Source of the DNA: Asterochloris sp. CNOR1
Taxonomy: Eukaryota > Chlorophyta > Trebouxiophyceae > Trebouxiales > Trebouxiaceae
Assembly (NCBI GenBank): GCA_963969365.1
Contig: OZ017757.1
Span: 1,488,001 to 1,552,000 of the forward strand
DNA length: 64,000 bases
Reading direction: 5' to 3'
Below, in pieces: positions 12,901 to 25,100 of this stretch. Every line of letters starts with the position of its first letter. The first letter of the stretch is position 1. Made by a program: the position numbers and the translations under genes. The notes under the pieces are model-generated. The model ran no database searches. It worked only from the letters and a program-made list of their open reading frames with translations, and was not told the origin of the DNA.

Positions 12901-14107
12901 GACTGCAGGTGGACATCGTGCCCCGGGATGAGCGGGAGGACCCGGCGGCAGCGCGGGTGCAGCAGGCGGCGGCTGCAGCAGCGGGGCCCTCAGGAGCACA
13001 GCCGGCTGCCAGCGCCGCATCGTCTCTGGCGACTTCAGCACCCGCCTCGGGGGGCCTCCCAATGCCCACAGGTGCGAGCGCCTGTAAACAAAGTTGAATC
13101 CTGAGGTGACGCAGTGCTGGACATGGTGTTTGCCTGCAGGCGTGGGGTCTGGCTGTGACATGGGCTCTGGCAGCAGTCAACAACAGGAGGCCCTTCACTG
13201 GGAACACTGGGCATGCCTGCTTGCTCTGCAGAGAGAATGACAAGCCCCAACACTGTGACAGCCACAGGCTGCAGAACCAGCTTGATCACCCTGTGCAGCA
13301 AATGACAGTTGCGCCGACCGAGACTCTGCAGGCTGCCGCAGAATCAGCCGCGTGCAGTGCAGGAGGGGCTGTGGCTCTCAACTGCAAGCCATGTCTTCTG
13401 GATGTGCAAGCCATCTCCTCTGAAGGGATGGCTATTGGCATGTGCCGTCCAGTCACAGCGCTCTGTGCCCAGCACGGTGCTTTAGGGTCTTGGCGAGCTC
13501 TCTCTAGCAGGCTGGGAGCTTGCTGCACCGTCAAAGATTGCAGGAGGCCCGCATCCAAGCCACCCAGTCGGAGCGCTGCTTGCTGCTAATGCAGATCCTG
13601 GCTTCTTGGGAGTAAAGCTCCCTGGACGCCTGCTGCTGAGAAGTGCTGCCTGCCAGGCAGGCGTGCACCAGAGCTTGTCCCTGCCCCACTTCAGGCCTGC
13701 AGCATGCTCAAGTGCTGGCTGCTGAGCACGTGCTCTTGCCCTGCAGGCATGCCCCGCCCCACTTCAGTCGTGCAGCACATCTCAATGCCTGCTGCTGACA
13801 AGTGCTCTCTGCGTGTCTTACAGGCATGCCCCACACCTTCCCCTGGCCCAGCACCGGAATGATGCCGCCACCTGGGCAGCCAGGCATGGGAGGGTCCATG
13901 GGGATGTCCAGCCTCAACATGCAGCCGCAGTTTGCAGGTGGGGACTCGTCCATGCTGCAGCTGTATGGGACGGGCATGCCGTCCCCCTGGGGAGCCATGC
14001 CAACCATGCCCATGGACCCATCACTGGCTGCCGGGGGCCCCAAGTCTGAGGGGCTCGATCTCATGATGGGGTCACAGGAGCCCCCGTCAGGCCCACCTAG
14101 CGATTAG
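9978..14107 (+). CDS. NFYC: NF-YC (CCAAT-binding factor subunit C / HAP5)
   Basis: Histone-fold subunit that pairs with NF-YB and recruits NF-YA to CCAAT boxes in the nucleus. Exons 9978-10031, 10357-10521, 11114-11176, 11751-11879, 12909-13071 and 13824-14107 (TAG) give 285 aa in phase. The histone fold covers about residues 61-145: FKNHQLPLARIKKIMKSDED, then ISAEAPVLFERACEMFILEL, then NDIAAAITRTDIFDFLVDIV, nearly identical to plant and animal NF-YC. The N-terminus is Gln/Gly-rich. The C-terminal third is Ala-, then Met/Pro/Gly-rich, as in activation regions of this family. Introns 3 to 5 contain decayed copies of neighbouring exon edges, described separately. Confidence 0.96.
11450..11510 (+). 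pseudogene. Decayed duplicate of NF-YC exon 4 start
   Basis: After an AG at 11448-11449 the sequence reads like the true exon at 11751: CKMVILELTLP against CEMFILELTLR. Matching is strong for about 35 bases and then lost. It sits inside intron 3 and would break the histone fold if used, so it is read as a pseudo-exon. Confidence 0.8.
11856..12100 (+). repeat. Tandem duplication of an exon end plus its 5' splice site (NF-YC)
   Basis: The end of exon 4 and the start of intron 4, with donor GTGAGC at 11880, recur 123 bp later with GTGAGC at 12003. Both are preceded by an ACAGA...TTGACT...CTG stretch. Both are followed by matching intron sequence including GCAGCACTGCA. Confidence 0.75.
12529..12940 (+). 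repeat. Serial copies of the NF-YC exon 5 acceptor
   Basis: Upstream of the true exon 5 (12909), acceptor-like blocks starting (C)TGCAGGTGG recur near 12534, 12608, 12718 and 12797, each followed by partly matching bases. The block at 12797 (GTGGACATGTGCCCTGGGAT) matches the real exon start closely. Confidence 0.7.
13640..13850 (+). repeat. Serial copies of the NF-YC exon 6 acceptor
   Basis: The start of exon 6 (GCATGCCCCACACC at 13824) has decayed copies upstream: GCATGCCCCGCCCCACTTCA at about 13746 and a weaker one near 13650-13690. Each is preceded by a similar 'tgctgctga(c/g)' intron tail. Confidence 0.7.
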
Positions 14108-14726
14108 TACGTGTAGCTACATCACTACAACAGTGTGGAGCAACGCTGTAGGCTAGGAGTATCATTCTGTATGCTTCTGACAGAACTCAGTTCTTGATCA
14201 CACAGATAGGCCTTCAGGGGCATTCAGTCTTTTGGCTCATAGACAACTCTGCATTGTAGATCTGCCCCCCTCCCCCCCGCAAGTTGTCTGCAAACCCAGC
14301 TGAGCTCAAGCGGCGGCACTGGATTGGACACACAGGGCTGCTCTTGCCTCAAGGTCTGCAGCTGGCACCATTCAAATCACAACTTTGAAAGCCCCTGAGA
14401 GGGCAAACCCCCTGATGGATAAATTCATCGCAGCATGGACACATCTGCAATGCTGAAGTTCAAGCAAGGGAGGGCACTGTCACTAGCAGGGCTGCTGGAA
14501 CATCAGCATAGAAGCGATTGTCAATATGTCATGAGCCCTTGTTGTGATCTCAACTTGGATGGGCAAGGTGCTGCACTGACTTTGTGGGTTGAAGAGGGCT
14601 GTGATGAGCCGCCAACTTTATGCAGAAACTGCTCCTCACTGGCAAAAGCAAGCTGCAACTGCAGGGTGATGAGCTTTGACTGCACTGCCTGAGTGGAGAA
14701 AGCTGTTCATCCACAGCAGGGACTGT
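14108..14726. other. Convergent intergenic region (NF-YC / coiled-coil gene)
   Basis: About 620 bp between facing stop codons, including a C-rich run near 14265-14280. No gene recognised. Confidence 0.55.
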
Positions 14727-17700
14727 TCACTGGCGCACATAATTGGCATAGGCCGATGTTTGGTGCTGCAGTCCGGTCTGTGGGTGTGGGATTGACTGTG
14801 GCTGCGCTGCCTGGGTGGGCAAAGCCAGGGCTCCCTGACCCTGCACCCACTGGAACCCCAGCTCCCGATCATCAGAGGCACCCCACCCTAGGCTTGTGTC
14901 GGGGATCCATGCCTGGATTCTGGCAGCAGAGCTGTCTGTATCCCTGATATGTACATGGTCGCTGGCGGTCGCGCCCAGCCCAGCCTGCTTGACTGTCAGC
15001 AGTCCCTGTGCGTGGCTGCTGGTGCTGGTGCCCTGCCCTGCCAGTCTGAGTGTCACCAATTCAGCTACCTCCATGTCCTCTTCCCAGTGTGCAGGCACTG
15101 TGCACACTGCCTGTGTGCCAGACCCCACCTGCAACAGCATGCAGCAGGTGAGAGGCAAGGCGGGCACGGTGCGCACAGGCCAGCATGGGTTGGACCCCGC
15201 GCAAAGCAACATCAGGGTGGTGAGACAAGGCTGCTGCCAGGCGTGAAACTCCTGCATGCCCTGCTGCGCTCTGCTTGTGATGCATGACTGCGCCTCTATG
15301 GCTCTCAGACATGGCAGAACAGGCCAGGGCCAAGCGTGACGGCAGCATGCGCAAGTGGTGCCACTATGACGAGGCATGCAGGAGATGGCAACAGGAGGCG
15401 ATGTCCTGAGAGCAGCAAGTTGGCGACCGCAACCTGCTTGAGGCCTTGTTGTGATAGAGCATTGCCTGCCGCCAAGACAAGCTGGCAGCGTCATGCGTTA
15501 AATGTGCCCGAGACAGGGGGCAGCCTCACTGGCAATTCCAGCATCTGCCCCAGATGTATGCGCAGCATCGACAGCCACACAGGCAGGCTGTTGTTGACGG
15601 GCTCACCGGCAGGTTGTCCATCTTGAACAGCATCTGCCCCAGCTGTGTGCGCAGCATGGATAGTTGGCGCTGCTCCTGGGTTAGCGCCCGAGTCAGGAGG
15701 TGCTCATCCTGTGAGTGCAGGCAAAGGCACAGCACATGAATGTGTGCTGGATCGTGACTGCACCATTTGCAGGGGTATCAGCCCATCTGAGCCACACAGA
15801 TTGGCCTCACCAGCCCAATGCCTGGCTGCAAATGACACTCCCAGATTTGCAGGTAGGCAATCACCACAGCAATGGCAGCACACAGGTGCTGATGCTTCGC
15901 TGCTGCTGTGTGGCATGTACACCTGCAGAGAGCCGATGCTGCTGTGCAAGGCTATCCTGCCATGGCTCCACCAGACATCTCACATGTCGTACCGCCTCTG
16001 TGCAGCCCAAGCCTGCTGTGCACCCTCGCCTTTGGCCACAATGCCATCTTCATCTTCTGCCTGGCAGGCAGACTCCAGCCTGCAGCTTGCCTGCACGTTC
16101 GCAGGCAGCGCTACGCCTGGACCTCGCAGGCAGCGCTACGCCTGGACCAACAGCTGGGTACAGGGCGGCCCAAAGTCGACTTCACCCGACGTCACACCTC
16201 GAAGTGTGCCTTCCAGTGCAGCCCCACCTGCTGCCACATTGCCTGGTCGTTGTCCTCCTCCTGGCCTCCAAGCTGATGCTGCCAGGTAGGGCTGCCTGCA
16301 ACCTTCTCCTTGCCTGCCTTCGTTGCAGCCTGGGCAGAATGCAGCGCTGCCTGCAGCTGCTGCACGCGCACTGCCATGGTGCTGTCAGCGTCACGCCTGC
16401 CTTCCAGCTGTCGCTGCAGGTCTGAGCATTGCTGATCCTTGCTGGCAAGATCAGCCTCCAGCCTGGCCTGCAACGACACAGTGCACAGTGCAACACTTGA
16501 CGCTTGCCGTTGGTGGAGCATACAGCCAGTCTTGTTCGGCTGTTTGGCAGGGTCAAGCAAACAATTGGGTGTCGAGAACTGACCTGAAGTGTACCCTGCT
16601 AGATAAGCAAGCCTGCCAATTCATTGCCCGCTCAAGGCAAACGTCCCTGCAGGGTTCCTGGTTCTGAGCATGCAATGTTGGCTCACCAGGGCTGCCTGCA
16701 GAGTTGAGGTACTGCCAGCTGGCAGGTCTGCTGCGCCAGAGCTTGTCTGCAGGCCTGCCCACTCAGCACGCCGCACAATCTGCAGGTGGGCTCAAGTGTG
16801 GGTGGAAGCCTGGTCATGAGGTATGGCGTGCAGCATTATGGTAAAGCAAGCTATTGCACTAGCGACAGGTCCTGGCAAGCATCAGTGAACCCTCGCCAGT
16901 GCAGTGTGTGCACCATGACTGACTTCTGTGGGCTCCACATCCACAGGTCATGGCGGCACATTCAGGCCACACTGAGACCCGCACCAGAAACTGGCTGTCG
17001 GGGTTTTCCTCGTCCCAGCTCTGCATCAACTCATCCACCTGCCTCTCCAGCATCCTGCAGCGAGCCTCCAGCTGACACACCTGCAGGCATAAGCAGCTGT
17101 CTTCAGCAGGCTGGGTTCGGCTGGCGCCCGGTGCAGTGTTGGCAGGTGCTGCTTGCAGCTGCTCTGACAGGTTCTCCGCAGTTGCACCACCTGTAAGCTC
17201 ATATCATTATTTATGATATGACTGCAATACGTCAGATACAGAGGACTGTATGGTCTGCTTCCAAACCTGCAGCTGGCAAATGCATCCTATATGTAGCGCA
17301 GACAACACTTGTGCTTGAGCAGTGCGCACGTGTCGAAAGCCGCGCAGTGAGTCGCCCAAAACAGTGCTAAATTGCTTCCCTGTGCCTTGGAAGAAGTCCT
17401 GTTGCATCGATCAGAGCTCCAGCATGCCTGCACTGCTTCCATGCGGGCAGTAAGCCCACTTGCTTGATCTGTCCTTTGAGGCAGCCACCAGCCGCATGCC
17501 AAGTGCCACCACAAAGCACTACCAGCAAAGAGGCCCACCTCTGAGAGGACACCTCTCTACAGACAAGAGCATGACACGGCACCCACCTGCTCATTTTTGT
17601 ACTTGGAGGCGGCCACCAGCTGCGCCTTCCCTGCTTCCACAAGGCGCAGCCGCTCCTGCGACTCGTCCAGCTCCTGCCTGACCTCTGACACAGCTGCAGC

Positions 17701-20683
17701 GTGCTGCACTGCCTCCTGGTGCAGGCGCTCTGTCACACCCAGGGGCAGCTCCTCCCTGCAAGAAGCCTGGTCACTCCAGTTCACAGAGCGCCAGTGCTGT
17801 GCACCTGTCTGCAGGCATTGCCTCAGAGTTGAAAGGCTTGGCGCCTTGACATGTACCAGCAAAAGCGGTCCCCAATCCATGTGTGCGTACTTTAACTGGC
17901 CCAACGCACTGGCGCACAAGGTCAGTGTCCTGTGACTTGATGGCTCAGGCATGAAAGTATTGCATTGCCAAGAACCAGTAGATCAGCAGCTGCAGCAGTC
18001 TAGAGCAGCACCAGGAGCCGCACAGAAGCTCAGTCAGCCTGGGATCCCTGACTGGATTGGCCTGTGATACATGACCATCAGGCTCAAGCACTGTCTGCTG
18101 CAGGGCCAGCTGCCAGCTGAGGAGCCTTTTTGAAGCATACTTGTCTGTGCATGGGCTGGCAGCAGCAGAGCTGGACGGTCTCAGAGTGGAGGATGTGCTG
18201 GTCTCCATGTCAGGTGCCCGCAGCGCGTGCTGCTGCTCAGAGGGTTGCGGCGCAGCAGGCCACTTACCAGCAGCTGCCTCCAGGGCATGCACCTGCGCAG
18301 CAGCCGACACTGGCATCAGTCGCAGCTGGAGCCACAGCTGCTGGGTCCGACAAGATGCTGCCAGAGGTGCTCATTGCTGGCACAGCCATGGCCGCAACAG
18401 GAAGCGGGGCTGGCAAGCCACAGTGAACTATGTCAGCTGTCAAGCTGGAGTGCAGCAGCAGCAGAGGGGTGCACGCCGGCCAGACAATGCAGGCTGAAAT
18501 GGCAACAAGGTTGGGGAATTGCACAGCAGCTGCAGCTGCAGCTGCCTCCCTATGGCTTCGCATGAGATGGCTGCGCTGTACTTAGCACTGTCTGCCTGCT
18601 CAGAGCATCCCTGAGGGAGAGCCAGAGCACTCATCACCAAAGACTGCCCACTCAGATCTGAGGAGGCGCCTGTCAGGCACTGCTCATCCCTCGCAGGAGA
18701 CAGCCCCCACTATCCACCTGGCTGCGTTCCTGCTGCAGCAAACCTTCCTCTGTGGGATTCGACCACTGGTTGCAGCGGCCTGATTGAGCTGGTGTGCCCC
18801 TGCACTCTCAAGACCATGCCACAGTTGCTGTGGCAGGCAAGCCACCTTGCTCTTCTCTGCGTGCAGCAGCCGGTCTAGCTCGTCCCGCTCCCGGCGCATG
18901 CGAGTGCACTGGCGTCTCAGTTCCTGCTGCTTCTCATCGAAGGCCTGGCGCTCGACCTCCCAGTTGGCAGCCTGCAGGCCACCAGAGCTGCTCAGCCAGG
19001 CCAGGTCAGCCAAAATGAACCCAGCAGGCCAGTCCTTTGGCTCTGCACACTGCACTGTGAGGGGCCAGGAATGTGTCAAAACGATGCCTGGCCATGAGAC
19101 CATATGCAATCATAGTCAGGCAGTCAGCTGCCACATGGCAGCACAAAGGTGTGATGAGGCGGCTGTGCACCACAAGCATGGGGCTGCTGGGTGAGGCTCA
19201 GGCCCTGCAGCCCCATCGCCAGCGTCGCTCCACAGCATCCTGGCTCTCTGGAATGAGTTGCAGGCCATGCGGCTCAGAAGAGACTTGTCAGACCTTGGTA
19301 CACCGCTCAACCAGCAGTGTACGTAGCCTATGCACATCTGCCGAAGCCAACGACACTCGTGACCTAGCTTTCCCAGGCAATCTCCTCCTGACCATGCAGC
19401 CTCCACAGGGGAGCCTGAAGAAATGCACCAGAAGCCAACAGCACTTGCAACCTGGCTTTCCCAGGTACTCTCCTGAGACTATGCAGCCTCCACAGGGGAG
19501 CCTGCAGAATGCACCAGTCAGCAGCTCTACATGTGGTCACTTCAGGCCAGGCAGTCTCCGCCAGGCCTCTGCCTGGTGGTCTTCTGACGGCCGTCAGATC
19601 ACGTGTTTTCCCACCCACCAAGTACCTTGGCGCCCTCCTCTCGCAGCTGCATTGCCAGCTGCTTGTTTTGTTGCTGCAGGACGATGATGAGGCGCTTGAG
19701 CTGCGTGATCTGCAGGACCTCGTCTTGCAGGGTGGCTGCGTTGTGCTGCTGCTCGGTGATGACCTTCAGCAGCTGATGTTTCTCCACCAGCAGCTCCTCC
19801 ACCTGATGCTGCAGGGCTGCCACATTCCCCTGCACAAAGGGCAAGGATGTTTAAGTTACTTGTCTTGAGTGTTAACAGAGAGACATGGCACTGATGGGCT
19901 GATGCATTGCCTTGCATGTATCAGGCAGGCATTCAGCTGACTGACTGCAGGACAGCAAGCAAGTGATGGGCACCCTCACCAGGGCTGCGTGTCCATGCAG
20001 GCCTCAAGAAAGCAGGAGTCATGTACCAAGTAAGCAGGACCATCTTTGACGCTCTAACAGCATTTATGGGAACCCCTCGGCTGGCCTGTCACATTGCCCT
20101 GCGCGGGAGTGCCTGGGTCGTGAATGCCCCTATGCTTGCATCGCAATGCTGGCAAGCATGCCACTGCACTCAATGAAGGATCTCACAAGCATGGGGCTGT
20201 GCCGCCATCCTCTTGCTGTGAGGAGGATGGCACGCTGCAGCAGCGCATGCATGGATCATCTTCTCAGATGAGGCCAGCTGCATGGTGGCTGCTCAGCCCT
20301 TGCCTGAGGTGAGGATGCCCCACGAAAGAACCAGCCTCGCTTTGGAGTATGTGGGGTGGCTGGCGCCTGGCCTTCAAGAGCGCCAGCTGCTTGCAGGGAC
20401 CGCAGTGATACCTCTCCTTGCAGCGAAGACTGCCTGAACTGCACAAGGTCTGCCAAGGCGGACGCCACCTGCAGGGCATGGACCACCACGAATGCCTGGA
20501 GGCACGCGTGATGCCTGATCCATACACGCAAACACTGATGAGATGTGTGCAGATGGAAGCCACTGTTCTGCAGGCGGTGCTGAGGCTGCAACCCACCCTG
20601 TTCTCATGCACTTGCAGGACATCTGCCAGGTGCTTATGCTCCAGGAGCTCCACATTGTGGCTACTTGCGCTCCTGGTGGCCAT
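14727..20683 (-). CDS. Unidentified coiled-coil protein
   Basis: I do not recognise the family. In-phase exons: 20683-20612 (start, MATRSASSHNVELLEHKH), 20468-20412, 19829-19626, 18971-18846, 18292-18268 (weak), 17755-17587, 17080-16979, 16467-16303, 15708-15607 and 15128-14727 (stop). The peptides are strongly heptad-like, for example LQHQVEELLVEKHQLLKVIT, QQELRRQCTRMRRERDELDR, MLERQVDELMQSWDEEN and LTQEQRQLSMLRTQLGQML. The last exon (133 aa) is not coiled coil. The junction between 18846 and 17755 needs one more small exon to keep phase, and exon 2 may extend past 20412. Its place beside IFT20 and SFI1 makes a cytoskeletal or basal-body role plausible, but that is context only. Confidence 0.65.
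15530..15660 (-). repeat. Decayed copy of a coiled-coil exon in its downstream intron
   Basis: On the minus strand the sequence around 15590-15535 repeats the end of exon 15708-15607: TCGATGCTGCGCATACATCT against TCCATGCTGCGCACACAGCT, both followed by GGGGCAGATGCTG. Confidence 0.75.
16100..16149. repeat. 25-bp perfect direct repeat, two copies
   Basis: A 25-bp unit starting TCGCAGGCAGCGCTACGCCT at 16100 is repeated immediately at 16125, inside an intron of the coiled-coil gene. Confidence 0.85.
19343..19520. repeat. 88-bp tandem duplication in a coiled-coil gene intron
   Basis: Blocks starting GAAGCCAAC at 19343 and 19431 share CTTTCCCAGG and GCAGCCTCCACAGGGGAGCC at the same 88-bp offset. 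Confidence 0.85.
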
Positions 20684-21123
20684 CGGAAGCTCGCTTCTAC
20701 ATGAAAATGCTTTGCCAAAGATAGGTCATGGCAGGTAAAGTCAAGGCCAATTTTCCGCGGCAAGCTGATGAGCAGCACATTGCCGACCTCGCGAGTGCCG
20801 GCAGGGAACCATCGTAGAGGCAGAGGGTGCTGAGAAAGCAGGCGAGCTCCCCGCAGTGACAGTAGCACCATGGCGTCGTCCACAGACATGGCAGCAGCGT
20901 TAGTCGTCCCCTGAATGCATCCAAGCCCTGCTGCTGGTGCTGCTCAGGCCCTTGCGCCGTCAACAGGTTGCCATGAGCATTACCACTCTGTGCAACGCTG
21001 AGTGCATGCAGCAAGCCCTTGCAGGACTCAGAGCCTGAAGACCCACATGCCAGCTAAACTCTGATGTTTCACAAGCCTTCAGGAGATCTTTGGGGCACAT
21101 TGTCTTCAGCAGCAGGCAGCTGA
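20684..21123. other. Spacer between coiled-coil gene start and IFT20 stop
   Basis: Holds the promoter of the coiled-coil gene and the IFT20 3' end. An open stretch just upstream of the coiled-coil ATG (20889-20787, MSVDDAMVLLSLRGARLL...) could be a 5' exon, but I could not join it in phase. Confidence 0.5.
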
Positions 21124-21926
21124 TCACAAGGTTGCAATATCCACGCCTGTGCTGCTGCTGTCTGTCAGCTGCGCAATGAGCACATCTTGCTCCTGCCTGG
21201 CACGCACGAGTGACTGCTCCTCGACCAACAACCTGCACAACAGTGGCTTGTTAGCATAGCACCATGCTGTAACATTACTAAATGACACAGAGCAGCAAGG
21301 ACCCTCACCGTTCCAAGAGCTGCTGTTTGTCTCGCAATGCACCCTGCTGCTCCCTCTCCCTTTGCTTCCGGCCCTGCAGAGGCAAACAGGGTGCAGCCTC
21401 TGGTGCCCAGCGTCAAGCACACCATAGGCAACTGGCAAAATGCTGCTCACCTCCTCGAGTGTTGCAGCAGCATTTCTTGCACCAATGGCCTTCAGCTTCT
21501 GTGCTTCAATCCTTGCTGCCTGCGGAGAGCAGGCTGCTGTTGCCTGCTTGTTGAGGAGAGGGGGGCAATTGTGCTGGCATCCACATGGACAGTGCTGCTC
21601 TGTATGGCTGTGTTGCTGATGTCTGCGCCCATCATGCTCCCTCAGCTTGCTTGAGCTCCTCAAACAAGATCATCCCAACCTGCTTGTCCAGCACCTCCAG
21701 GTAAGTCTGCACCAGGCTGTTCAGCTCCGCCATTTTGCCTATGAACATGCTGCAGTCGTTCTGCAAGGCCTTGGTTGCCTGAAAGTGCTCAGCATCGAGC
21801 ACGCGAATCCTGTAGTCCTGCAGAGCACCATCAACGCAGGTGCTCAGCAACTCACAGGTTTGACAACCAGACGGCGGTCATTACTCGTACCTCATCAAAC
21901 GTGATGCCAGCGGCCTCAATCGCCAT
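21124..21926 (-). CDS. IFT20: Intraflagellar transport protein 20
   Basis: IFT20 is a small coiled-coil subunit of the IFT-B complex that links Golgi and cilium traffic. Five exons close in phase: 21926-21891, 21817-21680, 21519-21451, 21373-21309 and 21232-21124, giving 138 aa (family about 130). The N-terminal ITFDEDYRIRVLDAEHF, the central IEAQKLKAIGARN and the C-terminal LLVEEQSLVRARQEQ and LIAQLTDSSS are the family landmarks in the right order. Start ATG at 21926 gives a short leader as in Chlamydomonas; the frame stays open upstream, so a longer start is possible. The neighbour across 186 bp is an SFI1-like gene, so both may serve basal bodies or cilia. Confidence 0.95.
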
Positions 21927-22112
21927 TGCAAGTTGTCCAAGCTGGCGAAAATGTGTTGCAGTCAACCTTTGACCGGCACATGCGGCCAGCCCTAGACGTG
22001 CAGCAATGCTGGGCCCTTGATCTGCTGTTGACAGCCCCTGGAAGACCTCCACTGGTGGCAGCAGAAATTTGGCACGGTCCATTGTTAACATTGTGACCTT
22101 GTCTGTTCAGCA
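21927..22112. promoter_or_regulatory. Head-to-head promoter region, IFT20 / SFI1-like
   Basis: 186 bp between the two divergent start codons. Any shared cilium or centriole regulatory element should be here. I see no clear X-box-like palindrome. Confidence 0.6.
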
Positions 22113-25100
22113 ATGGATGCTCAGCTGGCAGGCACGGCTGTATTACAGGTGGGCCAAGACCACTGCTCTCCCAGGTGCATTGCCTTCACCAAGCAATGGC
22201 GGGTTGGCCTGCAGGCTGCAAAGCAACAGGCCCAGGGCGGGCGCACAGCAAAGGACCCGCAACAGGCACCGCCTCTGAAGCACAGGCGCTCTGTGAGCTT
22301 CAACTTGAAGCCTCGTCGCGCTGGGGCAAAGTACAGTTCCCCTGATGTTGTGCCTTTTGGGCAGGAGGAGCATCCAGCAGTCAAAAGGGGCCCAGTTGGA
22401 GACAGCTTGTTTCCAGGTGATGCACATTGCCACTGATGCCTCACCTGGATGCTGCTCTTGCAATGAGCACTCAAAGCCATCATCAGGCATGTGCCTTTGA
22501 GCTGCAGGCAACCCTTCCTTGTACAGGACTCTGTCGAGGTCTGCAGCTGTGGACGCGCTGGAGAGCCCATCTGTGCATGGCCTGTCAGGCTGCCCGCCTT
22601 GTCCCCCGGGTAAGTTGTATTGATTGCAGTGCCGCCAGCATGTTGCCAAGCAGCATCATGGCAGCCTCTGCAGGACTGACGTGCAGCCCAGCATGGGGAA
22701 AGCAGGCTGGGCCTGTGCCGCGCTCCTGGCGGGGTCGATTGAATCATCGTTGCTGTCGTTATCAAGCCACCCATTCTACACTAGATGCTTGGGGTATGCC
22801 CCCTGCAAGCATCCAGCAGCCAGCTGAGAGTCTGCCCACTGCTACACAGCATCCTTTACCTGCTGCTTTGATTTGTTGCCATGCAGCAACACAGCAGCAC
22901 GGCACACGCCCAGCCTGGGCCCATCAGCAAAGGACGTGCTGTGCTACTGGGCAGCATGATGCCTGCTCAATCAGGCCTGCCCGCCCTTGTTGCAGCAACT
23001 TCCTGGCGGCACCCTCCATGCAGGCACACGTGAGCACACTGAGCGCTTGCAGAGCCACAGGGCAGCATCAAGCAGTGAGCAGCTTGGCACTGCCCGGCCG
23101 CCCCCTGGCATGCACCGCGGCACCGCTGCAGAGCGCTTCCAGGCTCAGCAGGCAGAGCAGCAGCGTGTACAGACGGGCCTGGCACCGCCTGCGTTGCAGA
23201 TGCTGCAAGACCGTGTGCTTGATCCTGCGCTGGCCACGCAGCTGCTGAGAGCTGCATCAGGCCTGCCCGCGTTGGGGACTGGGCTGCAGCACGTTCAGGT
23301 GCGTCTCTGCATTAGATGGGGCGTCCCCCAAACATGTCCTGAGACTGAAGTCGACTGTGCAACCAGTCCACCAGACACAGCCTACAGAGCCACCGGCTTG
23401 CTCAGCGCACCAGGATGCCTCTGAAATGTACTTGTCACCATCCAGGCTCCGAAGTGATCTCTCTGCAGGTGGCATCTGGCCACCGTGAGGATGTCAGGCA
23501 GGTTGAGGCAGCCCCAACAGGGGGCAGCAGGCACCACCTGGGGCTGGACATCAACACCGCGTCAGGGCCCACCCCAGAGGTTATGGCAGTCCTGCGGCGC
23601 CTGCGGGCTGAGATGCAGGAGGAGGTTTCTCAGGAGTCGCTGCCCCTGAATTTGCAGCCAGCGCCCAGGAGGGCTGGGCTGGTGCTGCCGACCCGCGGGC
23701 AGGCCCATGTGTCGCAGCGGCTGGGTAAGCCCTCGCAGGGCTTCCTGCAGCAGCAGGAGGTAGCCTTCAGTACGGCGGGCTGGCAGGCGTCGGGCTGCGG
23801 TGCCCATCATGATTCTGCTGGGTATGAGGGGCTGCTGGTGGGTGCTGGTGGCCAAGAACATGACACCGAAGGTAGCATGCAAGCTGCCAGCACCACTGAT
23901 AAGGCAGCAGAGCAACTGGGCAGCAGTGCTGTCATGAATCATGGCCCTGGCAGCGCAAGGACGGCTCTTCCGAACTGGCAGGCAGTCGAGCCTGCCAGGG
24001 GGGACCAGGGCAGGCCTGCTGGTGGCTGGCAGCAGCAGCCAGCCTTCCCGCAGGCGCTAGAGCTGCAGCTGCAGCATGCCACCTCCCTGGACAGGCTGGC
24101 GGCAGCCAGGGCACAGTTGGCAGCGGCCGCTGAGCACCGTGCTCAGCAGTGGGCCCAGCTGGAGGCGCTGGCGAGTGGGCATGTGGCGCAGCAGCCAGGC
24201 GCCCCCATGCAGGCTGAAGGGCACGCCTCAGCAGATGTGGTTCGTCGGCAGCCCCCTGCTGGCCGCTCAATGGCACCCAGGCAGGCAGCTGCAGAGAGGA
24301 GGTCCCGTGCGGCAGGCTCCCCTGGCCAGCAGCCAGCTGGAGGGCTGCAGGTGACAGCACAGGGGAGATCGCATGCGGCAGGCTCCTCTGCTCAGCAGCC
24401 AGCTGGAGCACTGCAGGCAGCGGCAGGAAGGAGATCTGATGCAATAGGCTCATCTGAACAGCAGCCACCTGCACGGCCGCAGGAGCCAGAGACCATGCTG
24501 TGTCTGCAGCAGTGCCCTGCCAGCGCTGCGGCTGAGGCCAGGCAGGCTGCCAAGGAAGAGCTGTCTCATGCAGCAACTCTGACTGTACAACAGGCGGCAC
24601 CAGCAGCAGCAGCGGCTGTGCGAGACAGTGCCAACGATGTTGCAGTCGCCAGGCAGCTTTGCACAGATAAGAGGCCTGGTGCAGCAACCTGGGCTGCACA
24701 GCCTCCAGCTGCAGAGCTGCCAGCGCCAGCAGTGACGGTGACTGCGCAAGACGCTGCCACTGATGGGGCAGGAGTCAGGCAGGCGCTGGCACACGGGAGG
24801 TCTGCTGCAGCAGGGAGTGCAGGACACTCGCCCCCACGGCAGCCAGGTTCAGGTGCAGGCTCTCCTGCCTCTGCTCCTGAGCAAGGCGGCTGGCCTGTGA
24901 AATCACTCACAGGAGCTGCCCATCAGACTGCTGCAGGTCAGTCCCCTGAGTCTGCAGCATGCCAGCAGGGAGCACCGCAGTTGCCTGCAGCCGCCCTTGA
25001 ACTACCCAGCAGCTGCCACAAGGAGGAGTTGGCTGCACGCCCGCAGCTGCAGGGAACTCTGCAGGGGGGCACGCCGTCCGCCTGCGACCTGGATGTGCAG

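Noticed and set aside
20787-20889. 5' exon candidate MSVDDAMVLLSL for the coiled-coil gene
   Set aside because: No donor joins it in phase to the MATRSASS exon, which has its own ATG.
23932-24699. 255-codon minus-strand open frame
   Set aside because: It lies opposite the 2-kb SFI1-like exon, and its Leu/Pro/Ala-rich reading is the complement of the Gln/Ala repeats.
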